This document shows, piece after piece, positions 29,427 through 41,228 of a stretch of 64,000 nucleotides of DNA. Position numbers and translations under genes: made by a program. Location: the NCBI GenBank assembly GCA_900472675.1, contig UCJA01000014.1:106960-170959 (forward strand), read 5' to 3'. The notes under the pieces are model-generated. The model was not told the origin of the DNA, did no database searches, and worked only from the letters and a program-made list of their open reading frames with translations. The stretch's first letter is position 1. Each line of letters starts with the position of its first letter. Origin of the DNA: Hyphomicrobiales bacterium (GTDB taxonomy: Bacteria; Pseudomonadota; Alphaproteobacteria; Rhizobiales; Rhizobiaceae).

Positions 29427-30203
29427 ATGCTGCCTGACCGCTCGTTTTTTGATTCGCTTGCCGAAGCCGCCAAGGCTGAAACTTTGCCGCGGTTCCGTAC
29501 CGGGCTTTCCGTCGTCAACAAGCTGGCGAGCGGTTTCGACCCCGTCACCGAGGGAGACCGCGCCGCGGAAACGGCGATCCGGGCGCTGATCGAGCAAAGC
29601 TTTCCGGAACACGGAATTCTGGGCGAGGAGCATGAGAACGTGGGGCTCGACCGCGACCATATCTGGGTGATCGATCCGATCGACGGGACGCGGGCGTTCA
29701 TCTCCGGCCTGCCGGTCTGGGGCACGCTGATCGGCTTCCAGTCGAACGGGCGGGCGACCATGGGGATGATGGACCAGCCGTTCACCGGCGAGCGGTATTT
29801 CGCGGACGGCGAGCGGTCCTGGTACCGGGGCCCGGACGGCGAGCATCAGATCCAGGTGCGCGATTGCGGCAGCTTGTCGGATGCCATCCTGTTTACCACC
29901 TCGCCGCACATCTTCACCGGCGAGGAGGCCAAGCGCTACCGGTCGATCGAGGAGCAGGTGCGGCTGTTCCGCTACGGCTGCGATTGCTACGCCTACGCGC
30001 TGCTTGCCTCCGGGCATGTGGACCTGGTGGTCGAGAGCAGCCTCAAGCCCTATGACATCGGGGCGCTGATCCCGATCATCGAACAGGCGGGCGGCGTGGT
30101 CACCACCTGGGACGGCGGTCGGCCTGAGCCGGGCGGCAATATCGTTGCTGCCGGTTCCCGCGCAGTTCATGCGCAGGCACTGGCGCTGCTTTTGGGCGTC
30201 TGA
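29427..30203 (+). CDS. inositol-monophosphatase family phosphatase, HisN-like
   Basis: A 258-residue Mg2+/Li+-dependent phosphatase. The metal-binding motifs are complete: GEEHENV, WVIDPIDGTRAFISG and the C-terminal PYDIGALIPIIEQAGG. The ATG at 29427 gives the usual start, MLPDRSFFDSL; the frame is open upstream but not family-like. This subgroup is often annotated histidinol-phosphatase (HisN); inositol-phosphate or 3'-phosphoadenosine substrates are alternatives. Its promoter must lie between the divergent mmgR promoter and 29427. Confidence 0.88.
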   Translation: MLPDRSFFDSLAEAAKAETLPRFRTGLSVVNKLASGFDPVTEGDRAAETAIRALIEQSFPEHGILGEEHENVGLDRDHIWVIDPIDGTRAFISGLPVWGTLIGFQSNGRATMGMMDQPFTGERYFADGERSWYRGPDGEHQIQVRDCGSLSDAILFTTSPHIFTGEEAKRYRSIEEQVRLFRYGCDCYAYALLASGHVDLVVESSLKPYDIGALIPIIEQAGGVVTTWDGGRPEPGGNIVAAGSRAVHAQALALLLGV

Positions 30204-30210
30204 TCCCCGC

Positions 30211-31197
30211 TCAGGCGGCGGTTTCCGACAGGTCTAGCCCGCCATCCTGGCCGGGCATGAAGGCCTCGATCGCTGCCATGGCCTGGACACGGTAGATGTC
30301 GCGCTCCTGCAGCAGCTCGTGGCGGCCGCCGTTGATGGTGACCAGCTGGCCGGCGCGGAAGTTGCGCGAGAGTTCTTCCTGGGCGGCATAGGGCACGATC
30401 CCGTCGAGCACCGGCGCCAGCACCAACGTCGGTATGGTGATCTTCGTCAGATGCGCCTGGGACGTGACGCGTCTTGCAGCCTTGAAGGTCTCGTGCAGCC
30501 AGCGCGCCGTTGGCGGCCCGATGTCGAGACCCGGATTTGCCTCGATGACCTGCGCATTGCGCTGATAGCGCTGCGGGTCGGAGGTCAGCGGATTTCCCTC
30601 AAAGGCCCTGCGGCTCTGGTCGGCGCCCAACTGAACGCCGCCAAGGCCCGTCCAGCTTAGGAGGCCGGCAATGGTGCGGATCGTGCCGGTCGGAAGGACC
30701 TGCCCCGTAAGAGCGATATAGGGCGCCGACAGCACCATGCGGCTGATGCGGTTCGACAACCGCGGCGCGGCGGAGAGCGCAATCAGGCCGCCGGTGGAAT
30801 GCCCCAGCAGGAAGAAGGGCAGGCGGGCGTCCGGAAGCACGACGTGTTCCAGAAAGATCTCAAGGTCGCGCTCGTAATCGGAAAAGCGGCGCACATGGCC
30901 CTTGCGCAGGTTCTTCGTCAGTCGGTCCGAACCGCCCTGGCCGCGCAGATCATAGGTCGCGACCCAGAGCCCTTGGGCATTCAGATCGCGGATCGTCTCG
31001 AAGTATTTCTCGATCGACTCGTTGCGGCCGGGGACGATCACCACTGTGCCGCTGGCCGGCAAGCGGTCCGAGCGGAACAGCCCGAAGCGCAGCCGCGTGC
31101 CCCGATGTCCGGGAAAATAGCCGGCCGAAAAATTCGCCGGTGCCGGGTTTCCGGGCGTGGGATGGAGGATTTGCGTGGGCTCGATGGTATCGGTCAT
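30211..31197 (-). CDS. alpha/beta hydrolase, lysophospholipase-like
   Basis: A 328-residue hydrolase. The nucleophile elbow is LGHSTGG, the oxyanion region is VIVPGRNES, the acid Asp is in VLDGIVPY and the His is in NGGRHELLQE. The segment ATYDLRGQGGSDR is typical of monoacylglycerol lipase/lysophospholipase L2 relatives. No signal peptide is seen. The ATG at 31197 is preferred over an upstream in-frame start. A structured RNA with a terminator precedes the gene on the same strand, so it may be controlled by attenuation. It converges with the HisN-like gene. Confidence 0.87.
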   Translation of the reverse strand: MTDTIEPTQILHPTPGNPAPANFSAGYFPGHRGTRLRFGLFRSDRLPASGTVVIVPGRNESIEKYFETIRDLNAQGLWVATYDLRGQGGSDRLTKNLRKGHVRRFSDYERDLEIFLEHVVLPDARLPFFLLGHSTGGLIALSAAPRLSNRISRMVLSAPYIALTGQVLPTGTIRTIAGLLSWTGLGGVQLGADQSRRAFEGNPLTSDPQRYQRNAQVIEANPGLDIGPPTARWLHETFKAARRVTSQAHLTKITIPTLVLAPVLDGIVPYAAQEELSRNFRAGQLVTINGGRHELLQERDIYRVQAMAAIEAFMPGQDGGLDLSETAA

Positions 31198-31250
31198 GCG
31201 GACTAGCGTTAGGCGTCGCCGGCGTGGCGTCAAGCAAAAAGTCGCCGGTC

Positions 31251-31440
31251 AAAAAGAGGCCGGAACCGCGTGTCGCGGCCCCGGCCAAAGCAGGGACTGA
31301 AGCCTAGGGACGAATGGTGGCTCCAGTCGGGGAGGCAGTCCGCCTTCCAGATGTGCCGGTCTAGCAAGCGGCGGCTGAACGGTGGCCGAACCCTTCGTTC
31401 AGGCGCGGTTCACCGGCGTCCACACGCCGCTTGCCTGGTG
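31251..31440 (-). ncRNA. structured RNA ending in an intrinsic terminator (small RNA or attenuating leader)
   Basis: The minus strand of a 230-bp non-coding stretch can fold into consecutive stems. A perfect 10-bp stem pairs 31364-31373 with 31425-31434 and encloses CGGTG/CACCG and AACC/GGTT. A 10-bp stem with one G-U pairs 31295-31304 with 31319-31328. The last hairpin is GGCCGG-CCGCG/CGCGG-CCGGCC (31258-31286), followed by TCTTTTT on the minus strand. The T run fixes the orientation. It is either an independent small RNA or a premature-termination leader for the hydrolase gene starting at 31197. I do not recognise the family; the 5' end is a guess. Confidence 0.6.
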
Positions 31441-31464
31441 CGGCGAGGCCCTCAGTGGCGGGGT

Positions 31465-31491
31465 CTTGAAGCCGAAATCGGCAATCCCCAT
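31465..31491 (+). promoter_or_regulatory. RpoH heat-shock promoter of hsp20
   Basis: CTTGAA (31465-31470) and CCCCAT (31486-31491) with a 15-bp spacer match the sigma-32 consensus closely. It lies about 110 bp upstream of hsp20 and would give a leader of about 100 nt that contains the ROSE element. Confidence 0.8.
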
Positions 31492-31528
31492 CTTGATGCT
31501 GCGGGCGCCGATAAGGGCCTGCACAACG

Positions 31529-31598
31529 GGTTCCGCATCGCCAGATCGGGAGCGGAACCTTCATCTAAACCGCAACGTCGCTTCCCAAGGAGGACACC
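31529..31598 (+). promoter_or_regulatory. ROSE-type RNA thermometer in the hsp20 leader
   Basis: Two hairpins precede the start codon. The first is a perfect 8-bp stem, GGTTCCGC (31529-31536) with GCGGAACC (31552-31559). The second pairs GTC-G-CTTC (31577-31584) with GGAGGAC (31589-31595), hiding the Shine-Dalgarno sequence. The G at 31580 is bulged, the defining feature of ROSE elements. Heating melts this weak stem and allows translation. Confidence 0.82.
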
Positions 31599-32081
31599 AT
31601 GCGTCACGTCGATTTTACGCCCCTTTACCGTTCCACGGTTGGGTTTGACCGGATTTTCAGCCTGCTCGACAACCGCGGCGTCGCCGACCAGACGCCGAGC
31701 TATCCGCCCTATAATATCGAGCGGACCGGCGAAAACACCTATCGCATCACCATGGCCGTGGCCGGCTTCGACGAAAACGAACTTTCGCTCGAAGCGCATG
31801 CGCATGTACTTACCGTGAAGGGTGACAAGGCCGAGAACCCGAGCGCCGGCGAGAGCGAATATCTCTACCGCGGCATCGCCACGCGCGCCTTCGAGCGCCG
31901 TTTCCAGCTTGCCGATCACGTCGAAGTCCAGTCGGCTTCGCTGAAGAACGGCCTGCTGCACATTGATCTTCTGCGCAACATTCCGGAAGCCATGAAGCCC
32001 CGTCGCATTGCCATCGCCGCCGAAGCCGGTGACGAAGCCAAGACGATCGAGGCTCAGGTCTCGCCGCAGCAGGTCAACTAA
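31599..32081 (+). CDS. small heat shock protein, Hsp20/IbpA family
   Basis: A 160-residue holdase chaperone. The N-terminus has FTPLYRSTVGFDRIF, as in IbpA. The alpha-crystallin domain runs from about residue 35 to 130 (YNIERTGENTYRITMAVAGFDENEL to LLHIDLLRNIPE). It binds unfolding proteins during heat stress and hands them to DnaK/ClpB. It is controlled at two levels visible in the sequence: an RpoH promoter and a ROSE thermometer. A strong terminator lies 120 bp past the stop. Confidence 0.95.
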   Translation: MRHVDFTPLYRSTVGFDRIFSLLDNRGVADQTPSYPPYNIERTGENTYRITMAVAGFDENELSLEAHAHVLTVKGDKAENPSAGESEYLYRGIATRAFERRFQLADHVEVQSASLKNGLLHIDLLRNIPEAMKPRRIAIAAEAGDEAKTIEAQVSPQQVN

Positions 32082-32202
32082 CAAGGCCAGCCTGCGGGTT
32101 ATTTGGCCTGTGCAACAATGTTGACACAGAACCGCCGAATAGCCATGCGACTGTACTTGCAGACATCGACCCCAAAACCTCCAAGTCAAGGATCGACCGT
32201 CG

Positions 32203-32238
32203 AACGCCTCTTCCCCCGCGGGGGAAGAGGCGTTTTTT
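32203..32238 (+). terminator. strong intrinsic terminator downstream of hsp20
   Basis: A perfect 14-bp stem (AACGCCTCTTCCCC with its complement, 4-nt loop CGCG) is followed by six T's on the + strand. It is the only good terminator for hsp20, although 121 bp separate it from the stop. Confidence 0.9.
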
Positions 32239-32282
32239 ATTGTGGCAGCTTCTTGTTCGCTAAAGTGGATTTGCGAAGAGCG

Positions 32283-33335
32283 TCAGGCGGGGAGTTGCGC
32301 AGGTTCGGGCGCTTCCGCCGTTTTCTGTGCCAGCTGCTCTGCCGTTTCGCGCGCGAGCCGGGCTTCCTTTTCCTTCTGCCGCTGTGCGTATTTCTGGGCG
32401 ATCACCGCGCAGGCCATCAGCTGGATCTGGTGGAAGAGCATGATCGGCAAGACGACAGCGCCGACCGAAGTCGACTGTCCGGAGAAGATGGCGTTGGCCA
32501 TGGGCACGCCGCTTGCCAGCGACTTCTTGGAGCCGCAGAAGGTGATGGTGATCTCGTCCTGCTTGGAGAAGCCGAGCAGTCGGCTGCCGAACATGGTGAT
32601 GCAGAGGACCACCGCAAGCAGAAGCATGTCGATGACGACGACGGTCCCGATGTCGCGGATCGAGAAGGTGCGCCAGATGCCTTCCATGACCGCTTCCGAG
32701 AAGGCAGAATAGACGACCATCAGGATCGAGCCGCGGTCGATGGGCATGAGGAGTGTCTTGCGGGCCCGCACCCAGTTGCCGATCCAGGGCTGGAGGATCT
32801 GCCCGAGCACGAAGGGGGCGAGCAGTTGCAGGGCGATCTTCTCGACAGCATCCCAGGACACGCCGCCGCCGCCCGCGGTCGATAGCAGCAGGCCGGCCAA
32901 AAGCGGCGTCAGGAACATGCCGAACAGGTTGGAGCCCGAGGCCGCGACGATTGCCGCCGGCACGTTACCGCCCGCCATGGAGGTGAACGCAATCGACGAC
33001 TGGACCGTCGAGGGGAGCACGCAGAGGAAGAGGATGCCCATGTAGAGGGGCGCGGGAAGGATGTTTTCCGGGATAAAGCCGATGCCGATCCCGAGCAGCG
33101 GGAAGATCGCGAAGGTCATCAGCAGGATCGTCAGGTGCAGCCGCCAATGCAGCAGGCCCCCGATCACCACCTCACGCGACAGGCGCGCGCCGTGAAGGAA
33201 GAAGAGAAGCCCGATGGCCACATTGGTCGCGATGCCGAACCATTCGGCCCACTGGCCGTGGATCGGCAGGACGGAGGCCAGGATTACGGTGCAGACCAGC
33301 ATGATCGTAAAACGATCGGGGAGAAAACGTGTCAT
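32283..33335 (-). CDS. bile acid:sodium symporter-like transporter (YfeH type)
   Basis: A 350-residue membrane protein with about ten helices and a short charged cytoplasmic tail (residues about 315-350, KYAQRQKEKEARLARE). The family segments are FFLHGARLSREVV, PSTVQSSIAFTSMAGGN and CGSKKSLASGVPMA; the last two are the crossover helices of the SBF fold. Bacterial YfeH relatives have no settled substrate, though organic anions are likely. It is divergent from a LysR-type gene with 86 bp between the likely starts, so that regulator may control it. Confidence 0.85.
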   Translation of the reverse strand: MTRFLPDRFTIMLVCTVILASVLPIHGQWAEWFGIATNVAIGLLFFLHGARLSREVVIGGLLHWRLHLTILLMTFAIFPLLGIGIGFIPENILPAPLYMGILFLCVLPSTVQSSIAFTSMAGGNVPAAIVAASGSNLFGMFLTPLLAGLLLSTAGGGGVSWDAVEKIALQLLAPFVLGQILQPWIGNWVRARKTLLMPIDRGSILMVVYSAFSEAVMEGIWRTFSIRDIGTVVVIDMLLLAVVLCITMFGSRLLGFSKQDEITITFCGSKKSLASGVPMANAIFSGQSTSVGAVVLPIMLFHQIQLMACAVIAQKYAQRQKEKEARLARETAEQLAQKTAEAPEPAQLPA

Positions 33336-33421
33336 CTAAACAGTCCCTGTTGCAGGCTCCTTCTTTCGCTTATCATGAAGCAGAATTCAAACACTAACAG
33401 TTATCGAGAAACGTGATCGCG

Positions 33422-34279
33422 ATGCTCAACCTCCAGCACCTCAACAGCTTCCTGATGCTGCAGCAAACCGGCAGTTTCACCGAGGCTGCCATGCGGCTAG
33501 GGCTTGGGCAATCCACCGTCACGCAGCATATCCAGCGGCTGGAAAAGTCGCTGGGGCGGCAACTTGTGTTTCGCGACACCCATCAGGTGCGGCTGACGGC
33601 TGAAGGCGAGGCGCTGCTTGGCTACGCCCGTGGCATGATCGACCTGGACAGCAAGGTTGCTGCCCTGTTCGGGGAGAGCCGGTTGCGCGGCCGGCTTCGG
33701 CTCGGCGTTTCCGAGGATGTCGTCGCCAACCGGCTGACGGCCATCCTGGAGGATTTCATCCGGCTCTATCCGCTGGTGGACCTGGAACTGACGGTCGCCT
33801 TGAGCGCGGTCCTCTACCAGATGCAGGATCTTGGAGACCTGGACCTGGTGCTGGCCAAGCGGCATCTGGGCGAAACGCATGGCCGGCTGTTGTACCGGGA
33901 GCCGCTGGTCTGGCTGGCGCGCGACCCGCATGCCGTGCTGTCGCGCGGCGATGCGCTGCCGCTGATCGCCTTTCCACCGCCGAGCATTACGCGACGGGTG
34001 GCGCAGGAGGCGCTGGACAAGGCAAAGCTTCCGTGGCGGATCGTCTGCACCTGCGGCAGCCTGAGCGGATTGACGGCCGCGGCGCGAGCCGGGATGGGCC
34101 TGCTGGTGCAGCCGCGCAGCATGGCGCCGGAGGGACTGAAGGAAATTCCGGCCGATCGTCTTCCGGGGCTGGCGGACGTGGAGTTCGTGCTGGTGCCGCG
34201 CCGGGGTGCCGATGCGGCGCTTGTCGAAGCGCTCTCGAGCCTGATCGCGGTGCGCATTGCGCCGCAACCAGGGTCTTAA
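33422..34279 (+). CDS. LysR family transcriptional regulator
   Basis: A 285-residue regulator from the ATG at 33422 (a GTG at 33413 is an alternative). The N-terminal winged helix-turn-helix is typical (FTEAAMRLGLGQSTVTQHIQRLEKSLGRQL), followed by a periplasmic-binding-protein-like effector domain. It is divergent from the YfeH-like transporter gene and convergent with the aldolase-like gene (8-bp gap). The transporter is the likely target; the ligand is unknown. Confidence 0.9.
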   Translation: MLNLQHLNSFLMLQQTGSFTEAAMRLGLGQSTVTQHIQRLEKSLGRQLVFRDTHQVRLTAEGEALLGYARGMIDLDSKVAALFGESRLRGRLRLGVSEDVVANRLTAILEDFIRLYPLVDLELTVALSAVLYQMQDLGDLDLVLAKRHLGETHGRLLYREPLVWLARDPHAVLSRGDALPLIAFPPPSITRRVAQEALDKAKLPWRIVCTCGSLSGLTAAARAGMGLLVQPRSMAPEGLKEIPADRLPGLADVEFVLVPRRGADAALVEALSSLIAVRIAPQPGS

Positions 34280-34287
34280 AGAGAAGG

Positions 34288-35340
34288 TCAGGCCGCCTTG
34301 CAGATCGCCAAAAACTGGTCCACGTCGTCCGGTGTCGTCGCAAACGACGTGACGAGCCGGATCAGGACTTCGTCCTCACCGATCGCATCCTGCATGGCGG
34401 GCGCTACCGGCCAGTCGTAGAAGGCGGCTCCCTTTTCCTTGGCGGCTTCGGCAGACGTCTTGCTGAGCACGGCAAAGACTTCGTTCGACGTCGTCCCCCA
34501 AGCGAGGCGCGCACTGTTGAGCGCGCCGATGCCGACGCGTAGGCGGTCAGCCATGGCGTTGGCGTGGCCGGCGAGATCGAGCCAGAGGTTGTCTTCAAGA
34601 TAGGCCTCGAACTGCGCGGAGATAAAGCGCGTCTTCGAGAACAGCTGGGCGGAGCGCTTGCGGATATAGCCGAAGTCCGTGGCAAGCTCCGGATTGAAGA
34701 AAACGATCGCCTCGGCGCACCAGCAGCCGTTCTTTGTGCCGCCGAAGGAAAGCACATCAACGCCGCGCTTCCAGGTCATTTCCGCCGGCGTCGCCTTCAG
34801 GGCGACCAAAGCGTTGGCAAAGCGGGCACCGTCCATATGCAAGGGCAGGCCATTGGCCTTGGCGATTGCAGAAATCGCATCGATTTCCTCAAGGGTATAT
34901 ATGGTGCCGGTCTCGGTCGCCTGGGTGATGGTCACGGCAGCGGACCGCCCATGGTGAAGGGCATCCTGCGGGAAGCCGGCCATGCGGCGCGACAGGTTGG
35001 TGGGGTCGATCTTGCCGCCTGCACCGTCCACGGGGATCATCCGCATGCCGGAGAAGAAGTCGGGCGCGCCGCACTCGTCCTCGATCACATGCGCTTCGGA
35101 ATGGGCGAAGACGACGCCGCCGATGCGGGCGACGCTGGCCAGCGCCAGGGAATTTGCAGCCGTGCCGGTCGAGACGAAGTAGACAGAGACATCCCGCTCA
35201 AAGAGCTCGCTGAAACGCGCTTCGACAGCCTTGTCGAGCTCGCTATTGCCATAGGCGGCGGCGAAGCGGGTCGATTCCCTGGAGAGCCGGTCGTTAATGG
35301 ACGAGTGGGCGCCGGCCCAGTTGTCGGAAGCAAAGAACAT
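34288..35340 (-). CDS. low-specificity L-threonine aldolase-like PLP enzyme
   Basis: A 350-residue fold-type I PLP enzyme of the beta-eliminating lyase/threonine aldolase family. It starts at ATG 35340 with AAGGTG upstream; the longer open frame before it is not conserved in character. The N-terminal region has STGTAANSLALAS, the cofactor Asp lies in LHMDGARFANAL and the Lys in LSFGGTKNG. It cleaves L-threonine or allo-threonine to glycine and acetaldehyde. It is a single gene converging with the LysR gene, with a 410-bp non-coding region behind it. Confidence 0.88.
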   Translation of the reverse strand: MFFASDNWAGAHSSINDRLSRESTRFAAAYGNSELDKAVEARFSELFERDVSVYFVSTGTAANSLALASVARIGGVVFAHSEAHVIEDECGAPDFFSGMRMIPVDGAGGKIDPTNLSRRMAGFPQDALHHGRSAAVTITQATETGTIYTLEEIDAISAIAKANGLPLHMDGARFANALVALKATPAEMTWKRGVDVLSFGGTKNGCWCAEAIVFFNPELATDFGYIRKRSAQLFSKTRFISAQFEAYLEDNLWLDLAGHANAMADRLRVGIGALNSARLAWGTTSNEVFAVLSKTSAEAAKEKGAAFYDWPVAPAMQDAIGEDEVLIRLVTSFATTPDDVDQFLAICKAA

Positions 35341-35749
35341 GAAGGCACCTTGGGACTGAATTATGCAGAGGTTCGCGGACTTTAGTGGTTTTGCGTTCCG
35401 GTTCAACTGCCAAGGGCGCTTCATGATCTGACCCAAACTCTCAAGCACACAAATGCCCGGCGGCACGCTTCTTGCGTAACAATATTGCGCCGGAGAGGGT
35501 GCGAATGGACTTCCCTGTCGCGGAGGCTCATCTTTTCCCGTCGCAGGTCTTGTGAAATCCAATGTTCCATGCGATATAATTTGCGAATTAGGTCAGCATG
35601 GTTGTCCTATTTGTGACTTTGAAGTGAATTTGCGGCGCTTCCCGCTGCCGTAAACAGGAAGCCAGCGAATGACGGATTGTCATCCGCAGGAAACGAACGA
35701 AAGCCACCTTGCCGCCTTCGGGATGAAGCGGCCAACAGGAGGAATGACG
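35341..35749. other. 410-bp non-coding region between the aldolase-like gene and gltB
   Basis: It carries the divergent promoters of the two genes. On the + strand a perfect TATAAT at 35575-35580 with TTGTGA (35550-35555) is the best gltB promoter candidate, though the 19-bp spacing is long. An AGGAGG at 35737-35742 serves gltB. An in-frame open stretch from 35669 exists but has no ribosome site. I see no repeats or RNA family here. Confidence 0.5.
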
Positions 35750-40477
<4,728 letters not shown>

Positions 40478-40478
40478 T

Positions 40479-40507
40479 TTGAGAACGGACTTATCCTGTG
40501 ATATGAC
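40479..40507 (+). promoter_or_regulatory. candidate vapBC promoter
   Basis: TTGAGA (40479-40484) and TATGAC (40502-40507) are 17 bp apart directly after the gltB stop. The -10 lies inside the large inverted repeat, as expected for an autoregulated toxin-antitoxin promoter. Confidence 0.45.
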
Positions 40508-40525
40508 ATTGGCATATCACAGGAT
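40493..40525. promoter_or_regulatory. 13-bp inverted repeat, candidate VapBC operator
   Basis: ATCCTGTGATATG and CATATCACAGGAT are perfect complements separated by 7 bp, immediately upstream of the vapB ribosome site. VapB-VapC complexes repress their own promoters by binding such palindromes. In RNA it would also form a hairpin at the gltB end of the transcript. Confidence 0.75.
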
Positions 40526-40537
40526 GGAGGTGACGAG

Positions 40538-40792
40538 ATGGATGCGCGTGAAGAACGGGAAGTTAGCATTTTTCGCAACGGGCGCAGCCGGGCCGTTCGT
40601 ATCCCGGCAGAGTTCGATATCCCGGCAGACAGCATGATGATCTCCCAAGATCGAGATGGAGTGATCTACATGCGTCCTAAGCTGGAAAAGAAGTCCTTGG
40701 CTGAGGTCTTTGACTGGCTTGCCGAGCAGGATCCTCTCGATATTACCGATGTCGAGGATTACCCGCCGGAACCAGTCAACTTGGAAAAGTAG
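40538..40792 (+). CDS. vapB: VapB-type antitoxin
   Basis: An 84-residue protein with an N-terminal AbrB/MazE-type swapped-hairpin DNA-binding domain (SIFRNGRSRAVRIPAEFDIP, residues 10-29) and an acidic C-terminal arm (LDITDVEDYPPEP) that would wrap the toxin. GGAGG lies seven bases before the ATG. It neutralises the VapC RNase and represses the module through the palindrome upstream. A/T-ending codons look more frequent than in gltB or gltD, suggesting acquisition. Confidence 0.85.
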   Translation: MDAREEREVSIFRNGRSRAVRIPAEFDIPADSMMISQDRDGVIYMRPKLEKKSLAEVFDWLAEQDPLDITDVEDYPPEPVNLEK

Positions 40793-40793
40793 G

Positions 40794-41189
40794 ATGGCGT
40801 ATCTCCTGGATACGAACATCATTTCGAATGTCATGCGACAGCCGCTGGGAAACGCTGCCAATCGCATGAGAGGATTTAGATCGGGCGATCTGCTGACCAG
40901 CGTTCTGGTGCAGGCAGAGGTTCGCTTCGGTTATACGAAGAGCGGAGTCGTGCGACAGAAAATCGCCGCCGAGGCTATTCTACAGCACCTTCGGGTGGAG
41001 GATTGGTGTGCTCCTGCGGATCTGGCCTATGCAGCACTCCGCAGTGAACTTGAAGCGGTAGGCTCCTCGATGGGGCAGATCGATCTGCTGATCGCGGCGC
41101 ACGCGCTTGTGCTGGATGCAGTGGTTGTGACGGATGACAGGGCATTTCTGCGCGTGGCGGGATTGAAGGTTGAAAACTGGCTGCTCTGA
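40794..41189 (+). CDS. vapC: VapC-type PIN-domain ribonuclease toxin
   Basis: A 131-residue PIN-domain protein with the full acidic set: D6 in LLDTNIIS, E42 in VQAEVRFG, D97 in MGQIDLLIAAHAL and D114 in VTDDRAF. It ends RVAGLKVENWL, as VapC proteins do. VapC toxins cleave specific RNAs, commonly initiator tRNA or rRNA, when the antitoxin is degraded. The start lies one base after the vapB stop, so the two are coupled. It is intact and sits 39 bp before gltD. Confidence 0.87.
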   Translation: MAYLLDTNIISNVMRQPLGNAANRMRGFRSGDLLTSVLVQAEVRFGYTKSGVVRQKIAAEAILQHLRVEDWCAPADLAYAALRSELEAVGSSMGQIDLLIAAHALVLDAVVVTDDRAFLRVAGLKVENWLL

Positions 41190-41228
41190 CGAACGAGCGT
41201 CCACGAAGATTGGGCAAGGGAATTTAAC

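Noticed and set aside
31251..31440. 6S RNA as identity of the structured RNA
   Set aside because: The predicted fold is a series of separate hairpins rather than one long rod with a central bubble, and the usual 6S neighbours are absent.
32119..32238. Possible small RNA between hsp20 and the transporter (TTGACA at 32121 and strong terminator at 32203-32238)
   Set aside because: No acceptable -10 at 16-18 bp from TTGACA; the terminator is simply explained as that of hsp20.
35341..35562. Upstream extension of the threonine-aldolase-like frame to 35562
   Set aside because: No Shine-Dalgarno sequence, non-conserved content; AAGGTG serves the ATG at 35340.
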